DNA of 37,656 nucleotides. Origin: a virus. Below the pieces are notes generated by a model that saw only the letters and a program-made list of their open reading frames with translations, made no database searches and had not been told where the DNA came from. Made by a program: the position numbers and the translations under genes. The stretch covers positions 1-37,656 of the IMG/VR virus record IMGVR_UViG_3300024054_000537. One strand, 5' to 3'. Below, in pieces: positions 17,221-24,768 of this stretch. Within the stretch, counting starts at the first letter, position 1, and the number at the start of each line of letters is the position of its first letter.

Positions 17221-17346
17221 TTATCCAGAGATTCGTTTACCGGTTCGGTCATAGGCTGCCGACGCCTTCGGGGCTTCCCCGTTGATGAGCGCTTGCGAGG
17301 CCGCCGCCCTCGCCCGGTCAACGGATCTTTTTGTATTTTGCGGCAA
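17221..17346 (-). CDS. Possible small ORF overlapping MuF 3' end
   Basis: In the +1 frame relative to MuF a 41-codon ORF runs from TTG at 17346 to TAA at 17221 and reads like protein (RARAAASQALINGEAPKASA, AYDRTGKRISG). Its start is uncertain: only TTG, no clear Shine-Dalgarno, so it may depend on coupling to the MuF stop or on a frameshift. It fills the otherwise empty MuF-gpG gap. Position downstream of the toxin-bearing MuF would fit an immunity peptide, but it is very short and this is speculation. Confidence 0.35.
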   Translation of the reverse strand: MPQNTKRSVDRARAAASQALINGEAPKASAAYDRTGKRISG

Positions 17347-18463
17347 CCTGTTTCATGGCTTTGCTGTCGTTGCCACCAGCAAACAGCGACAAAAGATAGT
17401 TTTCACCGCCATCAGCCGTCCTCTTCAGCACCGCCCGGTACAACGTCTCTCCGCGCAATAGATAAATCAATTTTTCCTCGTTTCGCTGATAGGCCTCGCC
17501 TTGGTCAATGATCTCCGGGATCATGCGATAATCAGCCAGCGTCAACTCTGGATGCCCTTTGCTCCTGGTAGGGATCTCTCCTTTGTTTTTCAGCAGGCTG
17601 TCCTGGCTCATCCACACCGTCTGGGCCTCCGTGCCCAGGGCCGCTTTGTCCGCCTCCGCCAACACCGCCACCGGAAACTCGCCGCTGATCTTGCCCTCGA
17701 CAAATCGCTCGAAGGCCGGGCCTTGCACATGCTCTGTCATCCACGCCCGGGCAATGTCGTTGGGCAGCGTCTCGAATTTGCGCCCCAAGACCTGGTAGGA
17801 GCGATCGGCTGCCTGCCCCACGTTATAATCCCAGCCCGGGTCGATGCCCTTTGGCGCCCCGGTCGAGGGGTCGATGGGCGAGGGTGGGGCCTCGCCCATG
17901 CCCATGGCAATGGCGGCTTGGCGCTCCTCCTCGCTCGCCCTGAACACCTTGCAATGACACCTCCAGCCGTTGGGCGGGTAGTGGGTCATCCACCAAGGGT
18001 CGGTGGACGGCAGGACGATGCCATCCCAGGCCACATGCTCGGGCCGGGGATGGCGCACGCCGTCCGCGTGCCGGTAGAGCAGGTACGGCAAGGTCGTGGG
18101 GCCAGGAGCTGTCAACTGCTGCCAGCGCCCGGCCATGTGGGCGGTGCGCATGTTGGTCGACCAAATCAGCTCGCTCCGCCAATTACGCGAGCCGTTGTAG
18201 CTCCAGCCGTGTTTGGCAACGATGTCGTCAAACCGCCGTTGGAAATCCCGCAGGCTCATCTGGCCGTCAATCGATTGTTGCACCGCGGCCCGGAAGTCGG
18301 CCACAAGCTCGGCCTTATAGGCCCCGGCCACCATAAAGCCCTTGGCGTGCTCGCCCCGCCACAGATCGTCCCAGCTCCGGGTCGGGATCGACAGCTTCTG
18401 CCGGAAGAAGGCCGCGGCCTCGTCGAACGGCAGCGTGAAGACCCTGTCCGCCTGATCCATCAC
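17318..18463 (-). CDS. F: MuF head morphogenesis protein with C-terminal nuclease-like toxin domain
   Basis: A 381-residue fusion. Residues 1-180 are the phage Mu F domain: helical start, RRFDDIVAKHG, RSELIWSTNMRTAHMAGRW and the typical NGWRCHCKVF near 165-174. This is a minor head protein bound near the portal. Residues 260-381 form a separate domain: FPVAVLAEADKAALG, HPELTLADYRMIPEIID, KLIYLLRGETLYRAVLKRT and YLLSLF. This matches the PBECR (phage Barnase/EndoU/ColicinE5/RelE-like) nuclease folds known to be fused to MuF as polymorphic toxins. It is coupled to the portal gene (ATGA overlap). Delivery into the host with DNA is the proposed role of this class. Confidence 0.87.
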   Translation of the reverse strand: MMDQADRVFTLPFDEAAAFFRQKLSIPTRSWDDLWRGEHAKGFMVAGAYKAELVADFRAAVQQSIDGQMSLRDFQRRFDDIVAKHGWSYNGSRNWRSELIWSTNMRTAHMAGRWQQLTAPGPTTLPYLLYRHADGVRHPRPEHVAWDGIVLPSTDPWWMTHYPPNGWRCHCKVFRASEEERQAAIAMGMGEAPPSPIDPSTGAPKGIDPGWDYNVGQAADRSYQVLGRKFETLPNDIARAWMTEHVQGPAFERFVEGKISGEFPVAVLAEADKAALGTEAQTVWMSQDSLLKNKGEIPTRSKGHPELTLADYRMIPEIIDQGEAYQRNEEKLIYLLRGETLYRAVLKRTADGGENYLLSLFAGGNDSKAMKQVAAKYKKIR

Positions 18464-20010
18464 TCGCCGTCCTTGACGTCCAGGCGGCCGGCGCAGTGGG
18501 CCAGTGTCGAGGCCTGGGCGATGAGCGCCCCAAGATCGGCGGGGGGCAGATCAGGGTAGAGGCTGATAATGGAGTCCCGGAGCGCCTCCAGGCTCTCCGC
18601 CGATCCGGCCAATTGCCTCAGCCGGTCAATCCAGGGAGTGGTGGCGGCCATGGCCTCCTGGCCAACTTTTTCGGCAAGCTGGTCTGCCGCGTCGACAGCG
18701 CTCGGCTCGGCAAAGGCCGGGCTGCCATCGCCTTGACTGCCAGCCTTGGGCGGTGGCAGGGCAGCGGCGCGCACCGATATGATGTCGCCCGCCTCGAATC
18801 CGTACTCGCGCTCATAATAGGCCTGGGACAACGTCACTCCGCACTGTACGGTCAGCACCCCGTCCCGGTCCGCCCTGGCCTTCAGATCCTGAGGCTCGGA
18901 GCAATCGCGCCATACCGATGGCGGCGTGGCCCCTGGCAGATTGAGCATGGTGATCCACTTGACCAGGGTGCTGTTCAGAGTTGCGCACAGCAGGTCGCTG
19001 TCGGCCTTGACCAGCTCCAGCCGCACCTCGTTGCCCACCTCATCCCGCGCCCGGCTGCCGCCTGATCCGTGCTGGTTGGTCGATCCTGTCTCGCCCAGCA
19101 CGCACTCGGACACCTGTTCGTCCATGTAGCGGGCCAGCTTCTCGTAACTGTCGATTGACCCGGACCGTGCCGCCTCCAGCAGAGAGGCATCCATGGTGTC
19201 GGGGATGCCGACCACCGACTCGCTCCGCATGGCCGCCGCCGCGTTCATGGCCTTGTCCCGTTCCGTTTTTTCGGTGCCTGCTGGCCAGGTGACCTTGACC
19301 GTGGGCGCGGCGAACTTGTCCACAAAGGCCAGCCAGAATTTTAAATCTTGATTCTTGAACAGCACCGGCCAGAAGAGCCGGGTGCCAAGGCCAAGCCCGA
19401 ACGGGTTGCCGTCCTTGGCGCCAAAGCTATGGACAATGAACTTCCGGGCTGGCACCGGCACGCCCGGCAGCAGATTGCTCCAGGTTTTCAGCATGAGCCG
19501 GTAGCCCATGTCGCCTTCGGAAAATTCGAAGCGGCGCTGGTCCTTGGCCCGTACCTCGCTGGCCACGAGCTCGGAACCGTCGATGCGCCAGATGATCTCG
19601 CCGACGGCGAAACCCTTGAGGATGGCGTCCAAAAGATTCAGGCACATGGCGTCGAAGCCGGAGAGCTGCGGCAGCACCTCGTCATCAGGCGTGTTCATCG
19701 ATAGTTGTGAGAGCTGGCGCTTGACCAGCTCCGCCGCCTGTTTGTCCAGACGGCGGGAGGACGCCGGATCGACGTCCCATTCGCGGGACACCACTGCCAT
19801 CTTGCGCTTTTGCAGCACCGCGAAGGCGTGGGGGTCGCGCTCAATCTGGTCGTAGATCTTGAGGCCCTGTCCGCCGCCACGGGTGAGCAGGGTGTCGTCG
19901 TTGGGCCTCAGCACCCCGCCAAAGGTGGGGCTGATGATATCCTGGGCGATAGTGGCTATCTCGATCAGCGGCACAGCCCGAGAGGAGACGGCGTTTTTCT
20001 TTTTACCCAT
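18460..20010 (-). CDS. Portal protein (DUF935, Mu gp29)
   Basis: A 516-residue portal of the DUF935 class: the early PLIEIATIAQDIISPTFGGVLRP, YDQIERDPHAFAVLQKRKMAV and LDAILKGFAVGEIIW segments, a central LFWPVLFKNQDLKFWLAF, and a C-terminal helical tail. It forms the dodecameric ring through which DNA enters the head. It lies between terminase and MuF as in Mu. The gap to the terminase stop is 6 bases, with only a weak Shine-Dalgarno, suggesting coupling. Confidence 0.93.
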   Translation of the reverse strand: MGKKKNAVSSRAVPLIEIATIAQDIISPTFGGVLRPNDDTLLTRGGGQGLKIYDQIERDPHAFAVLQKRKMAVVSREWDVDPASSRRLDKQAAELVKRQLSQLSMNTPDDEVLPQLSGFDAMCLNLLDAILKGFAVGEIIWRIDGSELVASEVRAKDQRRFEFSEGDMGYRLMLKTWSNLLPGVPVPARKFIVHSFGAKDGNPFGLGLGTRLFWPVLFKNQDLKFWLAFVDKFAAPTVKVTWPAGTEKTERDKAMNAAAAMRSESVVGIPDTMDASLLEAARSGSIDSYEKLARYMDEQVSECVLGETGSTNQHGSGGSRARDEVGNEVRLELVKADSDLLCATLNSTLVKWITMLNLPGATPPSVWRDCSEPQDLKARADRDGVLTVQCGVTLSQAYYEREYGFEAGDIISVRAAALPPPKAGSQGDGSPAFAEPSAVDAADQLAEKVGQEAMAATTPWIDRLRQLAGSAESLEALRDSIISLYPDLPPADLGALIAQASTLAHCAGRLDVKDGE

Positions 20011-20016
20011 GGCCAG

Positions 20017-21534
20017 CTAAAACCCCCAGGTGTCCCGGCCGTGAGTGGCGCCGCTGAAATCGTCACACCCGAGGTGCGAGCGCTGCTGGCCGGAGGTTTG
20101 ATAGTCGATGGGGCCGCCCTCCCGCCTGGTGGCGGCCACGGCCAGGGCCACGGCAATACCGGCGTCGCCGTGGCGTTGCCTGCCGTCGGCGCCCTTGGTC
20201 TTGGTATCCGGCAGCTTGGCCACGCCCTTGATCATTTTGATGGCCCGGTAGTCGTCCATGTGGTCGGCGTCCTGGGCCACCTCGATAATGCCGTCATCGA
20301 AAAACGACTTGAAACGCGGCATCTCCTCCCGGTACCAGGCGTCCGACAGCATGACCTGAGCGATGCGGCTGGGGCTGTACTTCTGCATGGCTCGCTCGGC
20401 CAGATACTGACCATTGCCGCGAGAGTCCAGACAGCCGAAGGAAAAACGCGGCAACCGGTCGACAATGTACAGAAGGATCAACTCCTGCTCACGGAAGGGC
20501 ACATTGGCCAGCTCGACCACGAAGGGCTGGCGCCAGGTCATGCTCTGGCGTTCGGCAAGCGGGCTGATCACGGTCAGGTCGCCGCTACGGGCGAAGTCCT
20601 CGCCGAAGTAGTGGCGGCGCTTGGTATCGAGCGCGGCCAGTAGATCCGCCAGATTGGCCTCGCACCAGTCGCGGGCCTCGGCCTGGCGGATATGATCGGG
20701 CAGCAAGGCGAACTCATCGCGGCAGGCCCAGCGCAGCACCGGGATGTCCGGCCGCATGCAGCGCTCGATCACCGCCCGGGTGAGATAGGCGCCGCCGCCT
20801 TGGCTCGGGACGCAGAACAGCTCTTCATCGGCTGCCGTTCCATACTGAGAGATGAGCTTCCACCGCCAGTCGGCCTCGGCCTGGGCCGACCACTCCCTGC
20901 CCAGCCGCAGACAGATACGCTGGTAGAGACCTTCGTTCAGGGCATCGTCCAGGGTGACGCGGTGCAGGCTATACGGCTTCTTGCCCGCCCTGATCTCATT
21001 GACCAGCTCGTTGAACGGGTTGACATCGCCGTCGTGGGTCGAGATGATCACCACCCGGCCGCCCCACATGAGGAGCGCCATGGCTGCCTTGATCAACTCC
21101 CCGAGGTCGTCGTGGAATGCCGCCTCGTCGATCACCACCTTGCCCTGCTTGCCGCGCAGGTTGGAAGGGCGCGACGACAGGGCGGTGATCTTGTGACCGG
21201 AGGCACAGTAGATGCGGAAGGCCAGGATGTCCTTGTCCTCATCCTTGAGCACGATCTCCTCGGCCTCGCTGGCCGCCTTGCCGTAATGCTTCAGCCAGTC
21301 GCCGCAGTCGCCGATGAACTCCTGGGCCATGTCCTTGTTGTAGCCGATGTACCAGACGTCCATGCCGCTCTGGCTGGCGGCCAGCAGGGCATCGTCCGCC
21401 GCCTCGCCCCAGGAAAGACCGATCCGGCGGCTCTTTTCGATCACCTTGACCTCGGCCTGGTCCGCCAGCCAGCGTTGCTGGTAGGGCAAGAGCGCCATGG
21501 GGACGCGCTTGTCTCTGGAGTCTTGGCCGGTCAT
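20017..21534 (-). CDS. Terminase large subunit (Mu gp28)
   Basis: A 505-residue packaging motor. The ATPase motifs are visible: EKSRRIGLSW (residues 33-42, deviant Walker A as in Mu gp28), VVIDEA (133-138, Walker B) and VVIISTHDG (161-169, coupling motif). The C-terminal half contains the acidic RNase H-like nuclease elements (FARSGDLTVI, FGCLDSRGNG). In Mu it cuts host DNA beyond the phage end for headful packaging. It overlaps the small terminase by ATGA. Confidence 0.95.
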   Translation of the reverse strand: MTGQDSRDKRVPMALLPYQQRWLADQAEVKVIEKSRRIGLSWGEAADDALLAASQSGMDVWYIGYNKDMAQEFIGDCGDWLKHYGKAASEAEEIVLKDEDKDILAFRIYCASGHKITALSSRPSNLRGKQGKVVIDEAAFHDDLGELIKAAMALLMWGGRVVIISTHDGDVNPFNELVNEIRAGKKPYSLHRVTLDDALNEGLYQRICLRLGREWSAQAEADWRWKLISQYGTAADEELFCVPSQGGGAYLTRAVIERCMRPDIPVLRWACRDEFALLPDHIRQAEARDWCEANLADLLAALDTKRRHYFGEDFARSGDLTVISPLAERQSMTWRQPFVVELANVPFREQELILLYIVDRLPRFSFGCLDSRGNGQYLAERAMQKYSPSRIAQVMLSDAWYREEMPRFKSFFDDGIIEVAQDADHMDDYRAIKMIKGVAKLPDTKTKGADGRQRHGDAGIAVALAVAATRREGGPIDYQTSGQQRSHLGCDDFSGATHGRDTWGF

Positions 21535-22097
21535 GGTTTGATCCCTAGGATCTGGGAGCGAATGGCCTCGGCCGCCTCATCTGACAGCCCGGCACGCTTG
21601 CCAGCGGTTGTCGCTTCGTCCGCCGCCTCGGCCAGTGCCTGTTTGCGAATCTCCGACTCGCGCTTGACGTTCTCTGATGCCGCCTTCTCCAGCCGCATGG
21701 CCACTAAGCTGAGGTGCCTTAGCTGGCTCACCACCTCCGGCATGGTCTCCTCGGTGAGGTCCATGTCCTGGAGCTTCAAGGAGATGTCAAAGGCAAGCGT
21801 CCGCAGGATCTCGTTGACCAGATGCCCCACCTGGCCCTGGGGGGCGGCCCCGAGCGAGCCGATCCACATCTTGGCCACCTCGCGGGATTGGGCGAGCTTG
21901 GCCCCTGCCTCCCGCATGGACAGGGCATAGCGGTTGACTGCGCTCTTGCTGATCCGGTCGTCCGAGCCTTGCTCCTCGAGCAGGGCATTGATCCGGGCGG
22001 TGATCTCAAGCTGGCTGCAACGCTGGTCGCGGAGCAGGGCCTGGAGCTGGTCGCGGATGTCGTCCGGCAGCCGGTTGATGCTGGAGAGCTGGCCCAT
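21531..22097 (-). CDS. Small terminase subunit (DUF3486, Mu gp27)
   Basis: A 188-residue protein beginning MGQLSSINRLPDDIRDQL, the characteristic DUF3486 opening, followed by a helix-turn-helix-like region (SQLEITARINALLEE, SKSAVNRYALSMREAGAKL) and a helical C-terminus. It recognises phage DNA and regulates the large terminase. It lies just upstream of gp28, as in Mu. Confidence 0.92.
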   Translation of the reverse strand: MGQLSSINRLPDDIRDQLQALLRDQRCSQLEITARINALLEEQGSDDRISKSAVNRYALSMREAGAKLAQSREVAKMWIGSLGAAPQGQVGHLVNEILRTLAFDISLKLQDMDLTEETMPEVVSQLRHLSLVAMRLEKAASENVKRESEIRKQALAEAADEATTAGKRAGLSDEAAEAIRSQILGIKP

Positions 22098-22101
22098 GGC
22101 C

Positions 22102-22404
22102 TTACATCCCCTCCGGCTCGGGCCGGGCCACGCCCGGCGCCAGGGCCAAGCCTTCCGCCGTGTCCTTGCCCCGGGCGGTGAGTTTGGCCACCTGGAGCGC
22201 CCCGGCCACGGTGGTGACCGTAACCAGGCCCTGCTCGGCGAGCCAGGCCAGCTGCGACCGCAGGCCGTCCCGCGACACGGTGTGGCCCAGGCTGTTGACG
22301 ACCTTGGCGAGGATCGTTTCGTTCAGGTCGTAGCCCGGGTCTTGGGCCAGGACCTGGAGGATCGCCAGCCGGAGGTGTTCGGTCTGTAAGGATTGGAAGC
22401 TCAT
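22102..22404 (-). CDS. Mu gp26-like winged-helix protein
   Basis: A 100-residue protein with a winged-helix pattern: LRLAILQVLAQDPGYDLNE, a recognition-like helix (SRDGLRSQLAWLAEQGL) and a beta wing (VTVTTVAGALQVAKLT). It matches the gp26 class immediately before the small terminase in Mu-like phages. Its role is unknown, perhaps DNA recognition in packaging. It overlaps the DUF2730 gene by ATGA. Confidence 0.82.
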   Translation of the reverse strand: MSFQSLQTEHLRLAILQVLAQDPGYDLNETILAKVVNSLGHTVSRDGLRSQLAWLAEQGLVTVTTVAGALQVAKLTARGKDTAEGLALAPGVARPEPEGM

Positions 22405-22778
22405 GATTTGCCCTCGCCCATGTGGTGGCGGACCAGCAGCCCGACCTGGGTGCCGATCCCCTTCAGTGTGCCGCTCATTTCGTCGACCGCGCCCTTGACC
22501 ACGTTGATCCGGTCATAGACCTTGCCCAGGTCTTCGTGGGAGGGCGAGTTCTCTACCTTGACCTCCAAGGTGGTGGTCCTGGCCTTGTGCTTGCCACAGT
22601 TATCGGCTTGGTCCTTCGTGTAGGAGGCCAGGCTATCGCGGAGCTCTTTGATTTCGGCTCTGGTCGCCTTTTGGCGGTTGACGATCCAGACATAGGCCCC
22701 GAGGATGAGATAACCCACCACCTGGGCCACGGAGAGCCAGAACTGGAGGGCACGGTAGTCGATGATCGATTCAGTCAT
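22401..22778 (-). CDS. DUF2730 membrane-anchored coiled-coil protein (Mu gp25)
   Basis: A 125-residue protein from the ATG at 22778 (MTESIIDYRALQFW); a longer in-frame ORF exists upstream but overlaps two other genes, and this ATG has GGAGGG before it. One TM helix (residues 12-32, FWLSVAQVVGYLILGAYVWIV) is followed by a charged coiled coil. This layout is that of DUF2730 and of spanin-like lysis accessories, and the gene lies next to holin and lysozyme. The lysis role is inferred. Confidence 0.8.
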   Translation of the reverse strand: MTESIIDYRALQFWLSVAQVVGYLILGAYVWIVNRQKATRAEIKELRDSLASYTKDQADNCGKHKARTTTLEVKVENSPSHEDLGKVYDRINVVKGAVDEMSGTLKGIGTQVGLLVRHHMGEGKS

Positions 22779-23013
22779 TGCTGCCCTCCGGCAGTCTCTC
22801 TTTGGTCGCCTGGCACTGGACGCACAGGCTACACCCGGGCACGGCAAGCCTCCTGGCCTCTGGTATGGCCTCGCCGCACCACAGGCAGGAAAACGCCGAG
22901 TCGTAGCGCTGGCTGTGGGCAGCACGCTGTTGGGCGGCCAGGCGTTTGATGGCATCGATACTCATGTTGCGGAAGCGGGCCTCCTGCTCCTGGGCTTGAT
23001 CGAACTGGTCCAT
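22771..23013 (-). CDS. DksA/TraR-type C4 zinc-finger protein (Mu gp24-like)
   Basis: An 80-residue protein from the ATG at 23013 (MDQFDQAQEQEARFR). The canonical DksA zinc finger is present: C43-x2-C46-x17-C64-x2-C67. A short helical N-terminus precedes it, far shorter than the DksA coiled coil, as in TraR. Such proteins enter the RNA polymerase secondary channel and can mimic DksA-ppGpp. The start lies 5 bases past the holin stop and the end overlaps the DUF2730 start. Confidence 0.88.
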   Translation of the reverse strand: MDQFDQAQEQEARFRNMSIDAIKRLAAQQRAAHSQRYDSAFSCLWCGEAIPEARRLAVPGCSLCVQCQATKERLPEGSND

Positions 23014-23017
23014 CGGT

Positions 23018-23548
23018 TTAGCCCCTAAATGCCTTGATGGCCGAGGCAAGGATGCCCCCGCCAGATTCCCCGGCCTTGGCGCGCTTCTCCTTGCCCCGGT
23101 CCCAGGTGGCGACGCCGAGGATGGCGGCCCAGCCCATCCAGATCCACTCAGGGACCTCTGGCACTGGTTTGTCACACACGGGGAGCAGGAAATAGATGAG
23201 GACGACGGCGGTGCCGAATAAGAAGCCGTTGTAAGGGCGCCACGAATACTGCGGCCAGTGCTCGCTCTTGGCCTCGGCCTGCATGGTGGCGTTGACAGCG
23301 GCAAGCTGTTGCAGCTCGATATTGGCCATGTCTAGTTCATGGTCCATGGCCTTTTTCTGCAACTCCACCAGTAAAGCAGGATCGGCGGCGATCTTGGCGG
23401 CCACCTGCTCGATGGGGGTGTCCGGGCCATCGCCGGTCACTGCCCTCATCAGGTCATGGGCCAAGGGGCCGGAGCCGGGGACGATACAGTTGGCCACCTT
23501 AGGGGCGAGAGCGGCAAGGCCTGAGAGGATGGAGTCAAGGACGTCCAT
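23018..23548 (-). CDS. Holin (3TM GTA-type)
   Basis: A 176-residue protein. After a helical, partly amphipathic N-terminal region (PIEQVAAKIAADPALLVELQKKAMD), the SEHWPQYSWRPYNGFLFG motif and two TM segments (GFLFGTAVVLIYFLLPV and EWIWMGWAAILGVATW) match the holin family named for gene transfer agents. The basic tail is KEKRAKAG. It would permeabilise the inner membrane to time lysis, and adjoins the lysozyme gene with a 4-base gap. Confidence 0.85.
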   Translation of the reverse strand: MDVLDSILSGLAALAPKVANCIVPGSGPLAHDLMRAVTGDGPDTPIEQVAAKIAADPALLVELQKKAMDHELDMANIELQQLAAVNATMQAEAKSEHWPQYSWRPYNGFLFGTAVVLIYFLLPVCDKPVPEVPEWIWMGWAAILGVATWDRGKEKRAKAGESGGGILASAIKAFRG

Positions 23549-23552
23549 GGGT

Positions 23553-24023
23553 TCACCCCTCCTCGATCATGGCGGCCAGGGTGACGGCCCGTTGGCCTAC
23601 CTGCTTGGCCCATTGGGAGTCGAGCATCTCCGAGGCTGCCAGGGCGTAGTCCCCGGCGATGAGAGCGGCCAGCATGTTGGTGAATTTGAGCAGGCCGTTA
23701 AGCCCCAGGTTGAAGGCCATGTCGATCAGGGCCATGCGCCGTCTGGGGCTTAAGGCCAGGAAGCCGGGCACGATCTTTTCCAGGCCAAGGCGGGTCTTGA
23801 GGATATCGTTGCGCAGCAGGAACTTGATCTCGCCGGCAGTGAGGCCGACATCGTCCAGGTTGCGGCCGGTGCCGATGCTGAGCTTGCCTTTCTTCGCGCA
23901 GGTGCATTCGCGCCAGTACTTGCCGCAACAATCGAGATATGGTCGGGTACGGACGTCTTCGTGCTCGGCGAGCTGCCGCTCAAGGGTAGACTGGAACTCG
24001 TCGTTGGAGATGGGGGTGGGCAT
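23553..24023 (-). CDS. Endolysin, GH24 lysozyme with Cys-rich insertion
   Basis: A 156-residue T4-type lysozyme cleaving peptidoglycan. E22 and D31 keep the Glu-9-Asp spacing of T4 E11/D20, and T52 (SIGTGRNL) matches T26. C-terminal helices MALIDMAFNLGLNGL and FTNMLAALIAGDY follow the family. Between D31 and T52 there is an insertion of about 15 residues with four cysteines (C32, C33, C40, C42), possibly a metal or disulphide loop. No signal peptide is seen, so export would need the holin. It opens the late operon. Confidence 0.92.
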   Translation of the reverse strand: MPTPISNDEFQSTLERQLAEHEDVRTRPYLDCCGKYWRECTCAKKGKLSIGTGRNLDDVGLTAGEIKFLLRNDILKTRLGLEKIVPGFLALSPRRRMALIDMAFNLGLNGLLKFTNMLAALIAGDYALAASEMLDSQWAKQVGQRAVTLAAMIEEG

Positions 24024-24107
24024 AGGTATTCCTCCATACGGATCTAGCGGCCAAGGTCAAACCCAGGCCGCGAATGGTGCTGCTGATCGATATGGGGAGA
24101 TACTACT

Positions 24108-24125
24108 GGAGGGGGGAGGAGGGGG
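24108..24125. other. Polypurine / G-quadruplex-capable tract
   Basis: The + strand reads GGAGGGGGGAGGAGGGGG, about 85 bases upstream of the lysozyme gene. A 13-base core, GGGGAGGAGGGGG, recurs exactly at 27885-27897. In late mRNA it would be a C/U-rich leader. Confidence 0.6.
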
Positions 24126-24143
24126 CGAGTAAAGGGCTTTGCA

Positions 24144-24171
24144 GTTTTATGGGGGATGCTGCTCCCGTCAA
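24144..24171 (-). promoter_or_regulatory. Candidate late promoter
   Basis: On the minus strand TTGACG (24171-24166), a 16-base spacer and TAAAAC (24149-24144) lie about 120 bases before the lysozyme ATG. The -10 is weak, as expected for an activator-dependent (Mor/C) late promoter. Confidence 0.4.
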
Positions 24172-24195
24172 GCTATGGGAACACGAAATGTTTTG

Positions 24196-24232
24196 ATGTC
24201 AATACCGGTTGGCATAGGAAAATAATTGACAT
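24196..24232. promoter_or_regulatory. Dyad between cargo operon and late operon
   Basis: A perfect 8-bp inverted repeat, ATGTCAAT (24196-24203) and ATTGACAT (24225-24232), has a 21-base spacer and begins at the stop of the membrane-protein gene. It lies about 25 bases upstream of the candidate late -35. It could be an activator site or a weak stem-loop closing the cargo transcript. No further gene is seen in the 208-base gap. Confidence 0.4.
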
Positions 24233-24768
24233 TATTCATCAGCGCTGTGCTGTCCATCAATACATTTTGCGAGAGTAAAAATAGAAAAAACTGCAGCTAC
24301 TGATGTCAATAACGCATAGATGAAAAAGGTAAAACCAAGATATGCAAAAAATCCTTCGGTGATCTTGTATGATAAATACAACAACGCGTAAATTATCGAC
24401 GTTAATTGAACGAGGATAAAATGAACCATCGAGCCGTTAATCGTCATGAAAGGAGATGGTGACCCATCTTCATCAGGCCCACAGATGAGTTTGAGAAACT
24501 CTTTATCTCCGAATGCTAGAAGAATCGCATATCCTCCCAAGGTGAAACCTAGGATATTTGGCATGACTGACAATACTATATCAAACCAACATTTATCTCC
24601 ATGATCAGGCAATCCTGGGAATATTAGGGAGCCAATAAAGATGGAAATCGTAATATAAGGCGACCTTATGCAGGCTTTCCAACCTCCATAGTTCGCCCAA
24701 TATGAGTCAAGGGAACTGCGGAATCCCTTATATTGGGCGAAAAAATAATCTTTTTCGATTTCACTCAT
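24232..24768 (-). CDS. Four-TM membrane protein, partner of DUF4747-like gene
   Basis: A 178-residue unrecognised protein with four predicted TM segments: about residues 38-52 (YITISIFIGSLIFPGL), 63-86 (FDIVLSVMPNILGFTLGGYA), 113-131 (HFILVQLTSIIYALLYLSY) and 140-165 (AYLGFTFFIYALLTSVAAVF). The start overlaps the upstream stop (ATGA), so both proteins come from one coupled message. AT content is visibly higher than in the flanking phage genes, a sign of recent acquisition. Membrane proteins paired with a soluble partner are common effectors in abortive-infection systems; that role here is inferred and no known family is claimed. Confidence 0.8.
   Translation of the reverse strand: MSEIEKDYFFAQYKGFRSSLDSYWANYGGWKACIRSPYITISIFIGSLIFPGLPDHGDKCWFDIVLSVMPNILGFTLGGYAILLAFGDKEFLKLICGPDEDGSPSPFMTINGSMVHFILVQLTSIIYALLYLSYKITEGFFAYLGFTFFIYALLTSVAAVFSIFTLAKCIDGQHSADE

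Noticed and set aside
20692-21930. 412-codon + strand ORF
   Set aside because: Antisense to the large and small terminase genes, with no Shine-Dalgarno or recognisable domain; GC-rich shadow frame.
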